Assembly: GCF_001298105.1 (NCBI RefSeq)
Contig: NZ_LGJH01000161.1
Span: 62,001-126,000, forward strand
Reading direction: 5' to 3'
DNA: 64,000 bases
Source of the DNA: Novosphingobium sp. ST904
GTDB taxonomy: Bacteria; Pseudomonadota; Alphaproteobacteria; Sphingomonadales; Sphingomonadaceae
Shown in pieces: positions 17,956 through 28,429 of this stretch. The notes under the pieces are model-generated. The model was not told the origin of the DNA and did no database searches. It saw only the letters and a program-made list of their open reading frames with translations. Each line of letters opens with the position of its first letter. Position 1 is the stretch's first letter. The translations under genes were made by a program, and so were the position numbers.

Positions 17956-18717
17956 GTGAGCGATCTGCGCAAGGAAGTCATCGAAGGTTACGCGGGCACC
18001 GATCTGGCCGTGCACGTCATGGGCGATACCGGGGCGCGCCCGCTGCTGCTGCTTCACGGCCTGTTCTCCAGCGCCGACGTGAACTGGATCAAGTACGGCA
18101 ACGCGAAGATCCTTGCCGACGCCGGGTTCGAAGTCTTCATGCCGGACCTGCGCGCTCACGGCGAGAGCGGCGCGCCGCACGATACCGCCGCCTATCCCGC
18201 CGACGTGCTGGTCGAGGATCTCAAGCTGGTGATCGCCGCGCTTGGCCTGGCCGACTATGATCTTGGCGGTTTCTCACTGGGCGCGCGGACTTCGGTGCGC
18301 GGCGTGCTGGCGGGCCTCGCGCCGCGCAAGTTGATCCTTGGCGGCATGGGTCTTACCGGGCTCTCCGGCTGGGCGCGGCGCAGCGCGCACTTCGTGGATG
18401 CCATCGATCGTTTCGGCACTATCGAACGGGGCGACAAGGCCTTCATCGCGCAGGCCTTCATGAAGTCGATGAAGATCGACCGGGTGGCGGCGCGGCTGCT
18501 GCTGGGATCGGTGGACGATACCGGTGCGGATGCCATCGCCCGGATCGTGATGCCCACGCTCTGCGTTTGCGGGGCGGAAGATCACGACAACGGCTCCGCG
18601 CCGGAACTGGCGGAGGCTTTGCCGCAGGGACATTACGTCGAGACGCCGGGCAATCACATGTCTTCGGTGACGTTCAAGGATATGGGCAGGGCCATGGCCG
18701 AGTTTCTGCTCGATTAA
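17956..18717 (+). CDS. Alpha/beta-fold hydrolase
   Basis: A 253-residue cytoplasmic hydrolase. The oxyanion segment LLLLHGLFSSADVNW, the nucleophile elbow GGFSLGA (Ser about residue 99), an acid residue in CGAEDHDNGS and the catalytic His in GNHMSSV are all visible. No lid domain or signal peptide is seen. GTG is the likely start, as it abuts the stop of the GFA gene. The substrate is unknown; esterase or C-C hydrolase activity is possible. Confidence 0.85.
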   Translation: MSDLRKEVIEGYAGTDLAVHVMGDTGARPLLLLHGLFSSADVNWIKYGNAKILADAGFEVFMPDLRAHGESGAPHDTAAYPADVLVEDLKLVIAALGLADYDLGGFSLGARTSVRGVLAGLAPRKLILGGMGLTGLSGWARRSAHFVDAIDRFGTIERGDKAFIAQAFMKSMKIDRVAARLLLGSVDDTGADAIARIVMPTLCVCGAEDHDNGSAPELAEALPQGHYVETPGNHMSSVTFKDMGRAMAEFLLD

Positions 18718-18882
18718 GTAGAAGAAGATTCCGGGACAGGCGGCACCCGGCTTCGACATTCCTGGGGGTGCAGGGGGCTATGCTCCCCTGCTTTTGCCCT
18801 TCTCTTCCGTCCTCAACAGTTGATCTCACACAGCGGGCGACTAGTCTCCCGCGCCATCAGAGAGACAAATGAGGACAACCCC

Positions 18883-20717
18883 ATGAAATTCGCATCCACC
18901 GCGCTTGCCGCGCTCGCGGCCGGACTTTCGTTCGGCGTGGCCGCGCCGGCCTTTGCCGAGGACGCGCCCTCCTATCCGGAGACCGCACAGGGCGCCGCGC
19001 AGTTCGTGGCCGCCGCCGAGAAGGACCTGTTCGATTTCTCGGTCGACAATGCGCGCATCAACTGGGTGAACTACACCTATCTCACCGACGATACCGACGC
19101 TCTGGCGGCGCAGTCCAACGGGCTGTTGACCGAGAAGCAGGTGGCCTATGCGGTGGAAGCGGCGAAGTTCTCGAAGCTGCCGGGTCTCGATGCCGATGTC
19201 TCGCGCAAGCTTGGCATTCTTCGGCAGGGTATCGTGCTGCCCGCGCCGACCACGCCGGGTGCCGCCGCCGAACTGAGCGCGATATCCACGCGTCTCGCCT
19301 CCACTTACGGCAAGGGCCGCGGCACGCTGGACGGCAAGGAGATCAACGGCTCGGATATCGAGGCGGAGATGGGCAACCTTACCCACACGCCTGCCGAGTT
19401 CGCCGAGATGTGGACGACCTGGCACGACAATGTCGGCAAGCCGATGAAGGGCGACTACGTGAAGATGGTCGGCATCGCCAACCAGGGCGCCAAGGAGCTC
19501 GGCTATGCCGACGTCGGCGCCATGTGGCGTTCGGGCTATGACATGACGCCGGAGCAGTTCTCGGCAGAAACGCAGCGCCTTTGGGAGGAAGTGAAGCCGC
19601 TCTACCTCGCGCTGCACACGTATGTCCGCCACAAGCTGAACGAGAAGTACGGCGATGCCGTTCAGCCCAAGACCGGGCCGATCCGCGCCGACCTGCTCGG
19701 CAACATGTGGGCGCAGGAGTGGGGCACGATCTACCCGCTGGTCGCGCCCAAGGGTGCCGGCGATCTCGGCTACGACATCGGCGATCTGCTGAAGGCGCAG
19801 GGCCGCACCCCGATCGACATGGTCAAGGCGGGCGAGGGCTTCTACTCGTCGCTCGGCTTCGCACCGCTGCCGAGACGTTCTGGAAGCGCTCGATGATCGT
19901 GAAGCCCGCCGACCGCGAGGTGATCTGCCACGCCTCAGCCTGGGACGTCGACAACAAGGACGACGTGCGCATCAAGATGTGCACCAAGGTGGATTCCGGT
20001 GACTTCGTGACGATCCACCACGAACTGGGCCACAACTACTACCAGCGCGCCTATAACAAGCAGCCGTTCCTCTATCTCAACGGCGCCAACGACGGCTTCC
20101 ACGAGGCGATCGGCGACTTCATCGCTCTCTCGATCACGCCGCAGTACCTCGTGCAGATCGGCCTGCTGGACAAGACCAAGGTGCCGAGCGCCGACAAGGA
20201 CATCGGCCTCCTGCTGCGCCAGGCGATGGACAAGGTGGCGTTTCTGCCCTTTGGCCTGCTGATCGACCGCTATCGCTGGGGTATCTTCGACGGTTCGATC
20301 CAGCCTGCCGACTACAACAAGGCCTGGACGAAGATGCGTCTCGACTATCAGGGCATCACCCCGCCTGCCGCGCGCGGTGACGACGGCTTCGACGCGGGTG
20401 CCAAGTTCCACGTTCCGGGCAACACGCCCTACACGCGCTACTTCCTCGCCCGCATCCTCCAGTTCCAGTTCTATCAGGCGGCGTGCAAGCAGGCCGGCTG
20501 GAAGGGCCCGCTGCACCGTTGCAGCTTCTATGGTGACAAGAAGGTCGGCGAAAACCTGAACAAGATGCTGGAGATGGGCATGTCCAAGCCCTGGCCGGAG
20601 GCGCTCAAGGCCTTCACCGGCACTCCGCAGATGAGCGCCAAGCCGATGCTCGACTATTTCGCGCCGCTCAAGAAGTGGCTCGACGAGCAGAACAAGGGCG
20701 AGAAGCAGGGCTGGTAA
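18883..20717 (+). CDS. M2 family dipeptidyl carboxypeptidase (ACE-like), frameshifted
   Basis: A secreted zinc peptidase of about 611 residues, related to angiotensin-converting enzyme. A signal peptide (LAALAAGLSFGVAAPAFA) is followed by the long helical M2 domain. The zinc motif HHELGH is at about residue 385, and the third ligand Glu is in GFHEAIGDF. The frame changes once at about 19872 (CTGCCGAGACG, one G missing from CCGGAG); the protein reads on as PETFWKRSMI. Bacterial M2 enzymes remove C-terminal dipeptides from peptides in the periplasm. It is convergent with the TonB-dependent receptor downstream. Confidence 0.88.
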
Positions 20718-20723
20718 CGAGAA

Positions 20724-20758
20724 CGGCCCCGGCGACGCATGGTCGCCGGGGTCGTTTC
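20724..20758 (+). terminator. Terminator after the M2 peptidase gene
   Basis: ACGGCCCCGGCGAC pairs with GTCGCCGGGGTCGT around GCATG and is followed by TTTC. Confidence 0.8.
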
Positions 20759-20768
20759 GAAGCAGATA

Positions 20769-20800
20769 GGGGGAGCCGGTTCGCCCGGCTCCCCTTTTTC
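20769..20800. terminator. Second hairpin between convergent genes
   Basis: GGGGGAGCCGG pairs with CCGGCTCCCCC and is followed by TTTTTC on the + strand. It lies just beyond the stop of the - strand TonB-dependent receptor and could stop transcription from both sides. Confidence 0.75.
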
Positions 20801-20807
20801 ATGAGCG

Positions 20808-23632
20808 TCAGAAGTTGACGGTCACACCGGTGAAGAAAGTCCGGCCGTAAACGTCGTAAGTCGTCGGATAGGTGTTCGATTGTTCCTGGTTGTCACCCAG
20901 GATCGGCGGCTTCTTGTTGAACATGTTGTTCATGCCGATGTTCCAGGTGAAGCGGTCCGCCACATCGATCTGCGCGGTGAGATCGAAGTAGTCATACGCC
21001 TTGATCTTCTCGACGGTGTATTCCGTCGAGTTGTCGTCATCCTTGACCGGCGAAAGGTGGCGCCACGCAAGCGACACGGTCGCGCCGTCGGTCGACCATG
21101 TTGCGCGGCTGTTGAGGCGCCACTTGGCATAGACGTTGTTGCAGAGCAGGCCGAACTTGCCGGCGCATTCGACCGACGCGCTGGACAGGTTGGCGGTGGG
21201 ATTGAACGTCCAGTGCAGCAACCGGGTGCCGCTCACGCGCAGAGTCAGCTTGCTGCTGTCCTGGGCCCCGAAGGCAAGCGGGATGGCGTACTGGGCATCG
21301 AAGTCGATGCCGTCGGTCTTCACGCCGCCCGAATTGGTCAGATTGTCGATCGCGCCGGTGATCATGTAGGTATTGGAATCACGCGGCAGCAGGGCGCAGG
21401 CACTGGTATCGATCGGCGTCCAGCCGTTCTCCTTGGTACCGTAGCAAGACTTGATGATGTTCGACGTGCCAACGGCAGTGATGAAGTTGTCGATCTTGAT
21501 GTGGTAATAATCGACGGTGAAGGAGAGGCCCGGAACGAACCGGGGCTGGATCATCGTACCGACCGTCCAGGTATTCGCCGTTTCTTCGCGCAGCGCGGTA
21601 TTGCCGCCGTTGTAGCTCTCGATCTGCGAATCCGCAGTGTAGTTGCCGATCTTCGATGCAGGGATGCCCGAGGCAAGGCAGCTTGCGTTGAGATTGGCGT
21701 TGGTGATCGCCTCGCTCGTGCCGGTCGCCGAATCCTTGGCGCAGGGGTCGGTTGCCGATTCGTAGTTCTGGGCATTGCCGCTGAACAGGTCGTTGACCGT
21801 CGGCGCGCGGACTGCGCGGGAGAACTGGCCGCGGAAGCTGATGTCCTTGACCGGCGACCAGACGAGGCCCGCCGAGAAGGTGCTGACCTGGGACACCGCA
21901 TTCGAATAGTCCGAGAAGCGGTAGGCACCGTTGAAGTCCAGGCGGTGGATGAACGGCTTGTCGGCAATCAGCGGGACGTCGATTTCGGCGAACAGCTCCT
22001 TGACGTTATAGCCGCCGGCGATCGGCTCGGACGAGTTGAAACCGATCACATCGCCTGAGGCGAGTGCTTCGTCGGGTTCGAAGCTGCCGTGCTCGCTGCG
22101 ATACTCGGCACCGAACGCAAGACCGGCCGGCCTGCACCAAGATCGAACAGGTTGCTGTTGGTGATCGCGCCGCTGGCGACCTTCTCGGTGATGGTGGAGC
22201 GGTTGACCGTATCGATCGAGATGAAGTCCGCCGCTTCCTGGCTGATGTTGCCGGCCCCGAAGATGTTCAGCGGAACACAGCCGTTGCTGGTATCCGAGCA
22301 AACGAGGTTGCCGCTGGAATCGTAGGTGGTCTGCAGGGCCTGCTGGACCCGGCTTGCCGAGACGTTGCCGGACTGGCGCTCGACCTGCCTGGTGCGCGAG
22401 TAGCTGAAGTAGGCGTCGTAGTTCCAGTTGCCCGAAATCTGGCCGCGTGCGCCGATGAGGCCGCGATAGGCCTTGCTGTCCATGTTGGAGATGCGGTCGC
22501 CGACTTCGGTCAGGCGGCGGTTGATGGCAGTGGAGGTATAGCCGTCGCCGTCGGTGTCGTAGCTGGCGAGCAGGGCCTGCGAGCTGGATGACAGGAAGGA
22601 CGAATCGGTGTCGATCGAGAAGGTGCCGGTCAGCGGCGTCGGCGCGAGCTGGTTCTTCACGCGGTTGTGGATGTACTGGCCCTCACCGTAGAGAGTCAGG
22701 TGATCGCTGACGTCGAAGTGCCACTGCGCCGAGAGCAATTCGCGCTTCTGGGGAACCTGAAGGTAGTTCTCCGATGCGTAGTTGTAGGCGTCGGCCGGGC
22801 TTTCGTAGAGCGAATAGCTGCCGTCCTGCGCGAACTTGTAGCCGGTTCCGTCCAGCGTGACCTTGCCGTCCGGTGTCGTTCCCGAACCGCCGGCGACCAG
22901 CCCGCTGGTGCCGTCGGTCTGCGCGACCGAGGTGTAGCTGCGGCCCGACTGGAGGATCGACTTGCGACGCATGTAGTCGCCGTAGATCGTGATGTTGCCG
23001 CGCCCGTCGGCGAAATTCTTGCCAACCAGAAGGCCGCCATTGTACTGCGCACCGTCGCCTTCGCCGGTCAGGCGGTAGTTGGCATTGGCCTGGACCCCGT
23101 CGAAGTCCTGCTTGGTCACGAAGTTGACGACACCGGTCACCGCGTCCGACCCGTAGACTGCCGACTTGCCGCCCGTCACCACGTCCACACGCTCGATCAG
23201 CGCGGTCGGGATCGTGTTGAGGTCGACGATCTGGTTGGTGTCATACGAGACGTAGCGGTGGCCGTTCACCAGGACCAGGGTGCGCGCGGCGCCCAGGCCG
23301 CGCAGGTCGGCCGTGGCGACGCCCCCGCCGGGATTGTTGGAGGCAGCGGTCGAGCCCGGCAGGATCTGCGGCAGGTCCTTGAGAATATTCTCGACGTTGA
23401 CCTGCCCGGTCAGCGCGATTTCCTTTGCCGACACGGCCATGATCGGCGCGGCCTGCTCAAGGTTCGGATTGGACAGACGCGAGCCGGTCACGACGATGGC
23501 GCCGCCTTCCGGTTCGGCATCGGCCGCGTTGGCGGAGGCATTTGCCGGGGCGCTGTCCTGGGCATGTGCCATGGCAGGCAGGCCCATCAGCAGGGTGGAC
23601 GCCAGCAGAAGGCGCTTCATCTCGGATGTCAT
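20808..23632 (-). CDS. TonB-dependent outer-membrane receptor (frameshifted)
   Basis: About 941 residues when repaired. A signal peptide (LLLASTLLMGLPAMAHA) leads to the TonB box-like GGAIVVTGSRL, then the plug domain with DLRGLGAARTLVLVNGHR and GKSAVYGSDAVTGVVN, and a 22-strand barrel ending in TFFTGVTVNF with a terminal Phe. The frame changes once at about 22130, inside GGCCGGCCGG where one base is missing. The plug and barrel resemble receptors that sphingomonads use for carbohydrates and other organic substrates; the ligand is unknown. Its partner TonB could be the TonB-like protein at 4886-5650, which is inference. The start is at MTSEMKRL. Confidence 0.9.
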
Positions 23633-23935
23633 TCGGTACTCCCTTTGCGGGTTTCGGCGCGTCATTCGGCGCAGGCCGGAACCAGATGAGGGGGTTTGCT
23701 CCCGAGATTAACGATCTGTCATCAGTAAATAGTATTCGATCTTTATTGAAGTTCCCACAGTTGTAGATGGGCAACTATTATTTCATCGGATGCTTTATAG
23801 AAGTAATTTAAAGGTAATTTTCTGAAATATTCATGTAACATGAAATTACTTCATCTTGTCTTGCGGATATGCCTATTTGTTGTGCAAAAATCTATCACAA
23901 ACTTATAAGATTGCTATCTGGCTGCCGGCGCTGAC
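23633..23935 (-). promoter_or_regulatory. AT-rich upstream region of the TonB receptor, with palindromes
   Basis: The stretch 23700-23930 is much richer in A and T than anything else nearby. It holds the perfect palindrome TTCATGTAACATGAA (23830-23844), nested inside an inverted repeat GTAATTT...AAATTAC (about 23804-23848). No open frame here looks coding. It probably carries the receptor's promoter and an operator, but no consensus can be named. Confidence 0.5.
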
Positions 23936-24017
23936 ATTTCCGTGCCGGGTTGCGGGGAATGGAAGGGTTCTGGGCGCCATCGCGCATCGGGCGCGCGCCG
24001 TGTGTTTTTGCCGGAAT

Positions 24018-24052
24018 CGAAAAAGGGCTTCGCTCTGGTGGAGCGACGCCCT
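24018..24052 (-). terminator. Terminator after AMP nucleosidase
   Basis: On the - strand, AAAGGGC and GAGCG arms pair with CGCTC and GCCCTTT and are followed by a T run. It lies about 40 bases beyond the stop at 24091. Confidence 0.7.
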
Positions 24053-24090
24053 TTCCCGTCATGCCGTTAGCGCCGCCGCGCGGCGGGTTC

Positions 24091-25521
24091 TTACCGGAAA
24101 GGCGGTTCGTTGAACGCGCGCAGCTTGCGGGAATGCAGCTTCTCGCCCTCGGCGCGGAGCAGGTCGCAGGCGTGGAGGCCGATCTTGAGGTGGCTGGCGA
24201 TGGCTTCTTCGTAGAAGCGGTTGGCCTGGCCCGGCAGCTTGAGTTCGCCGTGGATCGGCTTGTCCGAGACGCACAGCAGGGTGCCGTAGGGCACGCGGAA
24301 CCGGTAGCCCTGGGCGCTGATCGTGGCGCTTTCCATGTCGATGCCGATGGCGCGGCTGAGGCTGAACCGATGCGCGGATTCGGTATAGCGCAGTTCCCAG
24401 TTCCGGTCGTCGGTGGTGACGACGGTGCCGGTGCGCATCCGCTTCTTCAGGTTGGCGCCGCCTTCGCCGCTGACCGCTTCGGCCGCCGAGGCAAGCGCCT
24501 GCTGCACTTCGGCGATGGCAGGCAGCGGGATCTCGGGCGGCAGGACCGGATCGAGCACATGATCGTCGCGCAGATAGGCATGGGCGAGAACATAGTCGCC
24601 GATGCGCTGGCCTTCGCGAAGCCCGCCGCAGTGGCCGATCATCAGCCACACTTCGGGGCGGATGACCGCGAGGTGATCGGTGATCGTCTTGGCGTTCGAG
24701 GGGCCGACGCCGATGTTGACGAGCGTGATGCCCGACTTGTCGGGCCGGATCAGGTGGTAGGCGGGCATCTGGTGACGCCGCCATGCCGTGTCGGACAGGC
24801 GTTCGCGGGCATTCTCTACAGGGCTGTCGAGATAGAGGCCGCCGGCGCCCGAAAGCGCCGTGTAGCCGTCCGTGCCGATCTGCTTGCCCGCCCAGTCCAC
24901 GAACTCGTCCACGTAGCGGTGGTAGTTGGTGAAGAGGATGTAGCGCTGGCAGTGCTCAGGGCTGGTCCCGGTGTAGTGTGCCAGGCGCGCGAGGCTGAAG
25001 TCGGTGCGCAAACCGTCGAACAGGGCCAGAGGCAGCGGTTCGCCGGATTCCTGGCGGAACACGCCATCGGCGATCTCGTCCCCGATCATCGCGAGTTCGG
25101 TCGTCGGGAAGTGCGCGGCCAGTTCCTGCGGCGTGACGCTGCCCATGCCAACGCCGTCAAGGACGTAGGGGAAGGGGATTTCCTGCGTCGACGGGCCGAC
25201 AGCGATCTCCACCTCGTAATCTTCATGAAGCAGCGCGAGCTGTTCCTCGAGATAGTCCGCGAAGAGGCGCGGCTTGGTGATCGTGGTCGTGTAGACGCCG
25301 GCTTCGTTCAGGCGGCCGAACGAACGGCTGTAGAACGTGCCGCGCTCCGTGCCTGCGTAAGTGATGCGCAGTTCGGGGTAGGACCATGCGCGCATTTCGC
25401 GGCGTTCGGGCGGGGGAGGCGTGCCGTTCTCTACAAAGGCGGAAATGTCGGCCCGGAGAGTGCTGACGGCGGTTTCATAAACGCGGACGAGTTCCGCGAG
25501 AGTGCTCTTGATCGTTTCCAT
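24091..25521 (-). CDS. amn: AMP nucleosidase
   Basis: An intact enzyme of 476 residues, the usual length. It hydrolyses AMP to adenine and ribose 5-phosphate in the cytoplasm, controlling adenylate levels. An N-terminal regulatory domain (about 1-190) is followed by a nucleoside phosphorylase-like catalytic domain. Typical segments are VNIGVGPSNAKTITDHLAV, WLMIGHCGGLREGQRIGDYVLA, DMESATISAQGYRFRVPYGTLLCVSDKP and the C-terminal GLHACDLLRAEGEKLHSRKLRAFNEPPFR. The ATG at 25521 is the first in frame and close to the conserved start. Confidence 0.93.
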   Translation of the reverse strand: METIKSTLAELVRVYETAVSTLRADISAFVENGTPPPPERREMRAWSYPELRITYAGTERGTFYSRSFGRLNEAGVYTTTITKPRLFADYLEEQLALLHEDYEVEIAVGPSTQEIPFPYVLDGVGMGSVTPQELAAHFPTTELAMIGDEIADGVFRQESGEPLPLALFDGLRTDFSLARLAHYTGTSPEHCQRYILFTNYHRYVDEFVDWAGKQIGTDGYTALSGAGGLYLDSPVENARERLSDTAWRRHQMPAYHLIRPDKSGITLVNIGVGPSNAKTITDHLAVIRPEVWLMIGHCGGLREGQRIGDYVLAHAYLRDDHVLDPVLPPEIPLPAIAEVQQALASAAEAVSGEGGANLKKRMRTGTVVTTDDRNWELRYTESAHRFSLSRAIGIDMESATISAQGYRFRVPYGTLLCVSDKPIHGELKLPGQANRFYEEAIASHLKIGLHACDLLRAEGEKLHSRKLRAFNEPPFR

Positions 25522-25593
25522 CGCCCGTAATTACTGAATTTATGTTGCAGGGCAATAGCAGCTTAAATTTCGAACGGGGCGCGGGGAAAAAGA

Positions 25594-25636
25594 GAAAGGC
25601 CCCCGCTCCGCATGGAGCGAGGGCCTTGATTCCCTT
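25594..25636 (-). terminator. Terminator of the rpsF-rpsR-rplI operon
   Basis: On the - strand, AAGGCCC and CGCTCC pair with GGAGCG and GGGCCTT around ATGC, followed by TCTCTTT. It lies just beyond the rplI stop at 25662. Confidence 0.75.
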
Positions 25637-25661
25637 AGGCAGTTGCCGGGAAAGAAGAAGC

Positions 25662-26255
25662 TCAGGCTTCTTCTTCGCCTTCGACAGCTTCCTCGACCGC
25701 GATTTCGCCGGGTTCGGCGTTCGGGTCGTAGGCTTCGGTGAAGCCGGAGACGTCCTGTTCGAACATCGCGGCCATCACGTCCACACCCTGCGACTGCAGG
25801 TCGGCTTCGTCGGGCGAACGAGCGACGTTCACCTTGACGTTGACCGAGACTTCGGGGTGCAGGCTGACGCGAACGTCGAACACGCCGATGGTCTTGATCG
25901 GGCGTTCGAGCACGATCATCTGCTTGGCAACGCCGGCACCCTGCTCGTTGAGGGCATCGACGATGTCACGGACGGAAACCGAACCGTAGAGCTGGCCGGA
26001 GTTCGACGAAGCGCGGATCAGGACGACCTGCTTGCCTTCGACTTCGCTCGACTGGGCTTCTGCGCCGGCGCGACGCTCGGCGTTTTCAGCCTCGATCTTC
26101 GCGCGGTTGGCCTCGAAGACCTTCTTGTTGCGTTCGTTGGCGCGCAGGGCCTTCTTGTTGGGAAGAAGGTAGTTGCGGGCGTAACCGTCCTTGACGGAAA
26201 CGACATCGCCGATGGCGCCGAGCTTTTCGACGCGTTCGAGGAGGATGATGTCCAT
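25662..26255 (-). CDS. rplI: 50S ribosomal protein L9
   Basis: 197 residues. The N-terminal domain MDIILLERVEKLGAIGDVVSVKDGYARNYLLPN is the L9 signature; a long connecting helix (about 45-80) and the C-terminal RNA-binding domain (LYGSVSVRDI, VRVSLHPEV) follow. It carries an extra acidic tail of about 45 residues ending in EEAVEGEEEA, longer than the roughly 150 residues in E. coli, as is common in alphaproteobacteria. It is the last gene of the S6-S18-L9 operon, 14 bases after rpsR. Confidence 0.97.
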   Translation of the reverse strand: MDIILLERVEKLGAIGDVVSVKDGYARNYLLPNKKALRANERNKKVFEANRAKIEAENAERRAGAEAQSSEVEGKQVVLIRASSNSGQLYGSVSVRDIVDALNEQGAGVAKQMIVLERPIKTIGVFDVRVSLHPEVSVNVKVNVARSPDEADLQSQGVDVMAAMFEQDVSGFTEAYDPNAEPGEIAVEEAVEGEEEA

Positions 26256-26269
26256 GGGCCTAGCCTCCC

Positions 26270-26494
26270 TTACTTGACGATGTAGGGCAGGAGGCCGATG
26301 TGCCGGGCGCGCTTGATCGCCTGGCTCAGCTCACGCTGCTTCTTTGCGGAAACCGCGGTGATGCGGCTCGGAACGATCTTGCCACGCTCGGACATGAAGC
26401 CCTGGAGCAGACGTACGTCCTTGTAGTCGATGGCCGGAGCGTTCTTGCCCGAGAACGGGCAGGACTTGCGGCGGCGGAAGAATGCACGTGCCAT
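26270..26494 (-). CDS. rpsR: 30S ribosomal protein S18
   Basis: 74 residues, the usual length. It shows FFRRRKSCPFSG near the N-terminus, YKDVRLLQGFMSERGKIVPSRIT in the middle, and AIKRARHIGLLPY at the end. It binds 16S rRNA together with S6 on the small-subunit platform. It is five bases after rpsF, in the standard order. Confidence 0.97.
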   Translation of the reverse strand: MARAFFRRRKSCPFSGKNAPAIDYKDVRLLQGFMSERGKIVPSRITAVSAKKQRELSQAIKRARHIGLLPYIVK

Positions 26495-26499
26495 GGAAA

Positions 26500-26862
26500 T
26501 CAGTTCCCTTCACGTTCACGACGGCGAGTACGCTCGCGGTCGCTCTTGCGCATCATGACCGACGGACCAGCTTCGTGTTCGTCGACGCGGATGGTCAGGT
26601 AACGGATCACGTCTTCGTTGATCTGCGTCTGACGCTCGAGCTCGGCGATGGTGTCGCCGGGAGCTTCGATGTTGAGCATCACGAAGTGCGCCTTGCGGTT
26701 GCGCTTGATCTTGTACGCGAGATTCTTGAGGCCCCAGGTCTCGGTCTTGGTGACCTTGCCCTGGTTTGCTTCGACGATCTCGGTGGCGGTGGCGGCAAGT
26801 GCATCGACTTGCGCCTGGCTGAGGTCCTGGCGTGCCAGGAACACGTGCTCATACTGAGCCAC
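26500..26862 (-). CDS. rpsF: 30S ribosomal protein S6
   Basis: 120 residues. It starts MAQYEHVFLARQDLS and contains ETWGLKNLAYKIKRNRKAHFVMLNIEAP and ELERQTQINEDVIRYLTIRVD, typical of S6. A basic C-terminal tail rich in Arg and Glu follows. It is the first gene of the S6-S18-L9 operon. The 162 bases upstream (26863-27024) hold no gene and should contain the operon promoter and possibly a leader, which I could not define. Confidence 0.97.
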   Translation of the reverse strand: MAQYEHVFLARQDLSQAQVDALAATATEIVEANQGKVTKTETWGLKNLAYKIKRNRKAHFVMLNIEAPGDTIAELERQTQINEDVIRYLTIRVDEHEAGPSVMMRKSDRERTRRREREGN

Positions 26863-27024
26863 GGCAGCTTCCTTTTCTCTGTCTAACCGATCGCTGGCTT
26901 GTCCGCGGGATTGCGGGGCCCCTCCGGCTTTCTTTCCTTCCGTCCTGCATCACGGCATGAAACGGAAGCGCGCCCTTAGCCTATCCGGGGCGGAACGCAA
27001 GTAAAACCGTGTCCGCCGCGCGGA

Positions 27025-28275
27025 TCAGCTCACGGCGAGGACCAGGTTGCGGACTTGCGGGTAGACCTGCGTTTCCCAGCGCGAGCCCGCGAACAGGCCG
27101 TAGTGACCCACTCCTGTCTGCAAGTGGTGGCGTTTAAGATGAGGGCGAAGGCTGGAGCAGAGGAAATGGGCGGCGGCCGTCTGGCCCACGGCGCAGATGT
27201 CGTCGCGCTCGCCTTCGACGGTGAGGAGCGCGGTCTTGCGGATGGCGCCGCAATCGACCTTGCGGCCGCGATGTTCCAGTTCTCCCCGGGCGAGCAGGGC
27301 GCGCTGGAAGACCTTGTCGATGGTTTCCAGATAGAAGTCGGCGGTAAGATCGAGCACGGCGAGGTACTCGTCGTAGAAAGTCTCAATCTTTTGGGCGTCC
27401 GCCGGGCGTTCGTCGGCAAGCGCCTGGTAGAGCTTGCGAAACTGGCTGAAATGGCGGCCCATGTTCATCGACATGAAGGCGGAGAGCTGGACGAAACCGG
27501 GGTAGACCTTCCGTCCGGCGCCGGGATGGCGCAGCGGCACGGTGTGGATCATGTTGTCCTCGAACCACATGAACGGGTGCTCCGTCGCGAGTTCATTGAC
27601 CGATGTCGGGCTTTCACGGGTGTCGATCGGGCCGCCCATCAGGGTCATCGAACGGGGCTGCGCGGGGTCGTCGTCCTGCGCCATCAGCGCTACCGCAGCC
27701 AGAACCGGGACGCAGGGCTGGCATACTGCGAGCACGTGCGCACCGCGGCGGCCTTGCAAACCTTGGTCGGCGGGATCGGCCAGTTCCTGAAGGAAGTGGA
27801 TCACATAGTCCACGAAGTCGTCGAAGCCGAAATCGCCCTCGCTCAGCGAGACATCGCGCGCGTTCTTCCAGTCGGTGATGTAGACGTCGTGATCGCTCAG
27901 GAGTGTATGCACGGTGTCGCGCAGGAGCGTGGCGTAGTGGCCCGAAAGCGGGGCCACCACCAGCATCCTGGGTTGCGGCGTTGCAACATCGTCCTTCGCG
28001 AAGTGCAGCAGGTTGCAGAACGGCAGGTCCAGCGCCACTTCCTCGCGCACCGTGACGTCGCGGTTGCCGGAGAGAACGCTGTCGATACCGTAGGCGGGGC
28101 GCTGGTGCGTTATGGTTGCCTTGTCGAACACTTCGGCCAGCGCGAAGAACCGCCTGAACCAAGGCATATCCTGCGCTCCGCCAAGATAGCGGTCGCGGAA
28201 TCCGGTGGCGGCCTGCGCGGCCATTCGGGCCGGTGCCAGCATGTCGGAGCAGGTCTGGTACGCCTGGTAAAGCAT
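27025..28275 (-). CDS. phaZ: Intracellular polyhydroxybutyrate depolymerase
   Basis: 416 residues, an alpha/beta hydrolase of the intracellular PHB depolymerase family. The cysteine nucleophile motif VCQPCVPVL (about residue 175), VYITDWKNARDV, the DFYLETIDKVFQ region and the C-terminal His in TGVGHYGLFAGSRW are conserved. It mobilises stored polyester granules inside the cell. The ATG at 28275 (MLYQAYQT) is the usual family start; the frame stays open upstream to 28470, but that stretch overlaps the divergent GST gene and is not conserved. There is no signal peptide, consistent with a granule-associated cytoplasmic enzyme. No PHB synthase is in the window. Confidence 0.92.
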   Translation of the reverse strand: MLYQAYQTCSDMLAPARMAAQAATGFRDRYLGGAQDMPWFRRFFALAEVFDKATITHQRPAYGIDSVLSGNRDVTVREEVALDLPFCNLLHFAKDDVATPQPRMLVVAPLSGHYATLLRDTVHTLLSDHDVYITDWKNARDVSLSEGDFGFDDFVDYVIHFLQELADPADQGLQGRRGAHVLAVCQPCVPVLAAVALMAQDDDPAQPRSMTLMGGPIDTRESPTSVNELATEHPFMWFEDNMIHTVPLRHPGAGRKVYPGFVQLSAFMSMNMGRHFSQFRKLYQALADERPADAQKIETFYDEYLAVLDLTADFYLETIDKVFQRALLARGELEHRGRKVDCGAIRKTALLTVEGERDDICAVGQTAAAHFLCSSLRPHLKRHHLQTGVGHYGLFAGSRWETQVYPQVRNLVLAVS

Positions 28276-28429
28276 TCGTACTGGTCCCCTGTGACAAATG
28301 CGTTTCGAGGGATCGAGAGGCTGATAAGCAGGTGGGCGATTCGGCGGCGGAGATGCAATCCGCACTGGATTCATGCTGCGCTGCATCATAAGCTGATGCA
28401 AGCAAAAGCACGCTGCAAGGACATGACTC

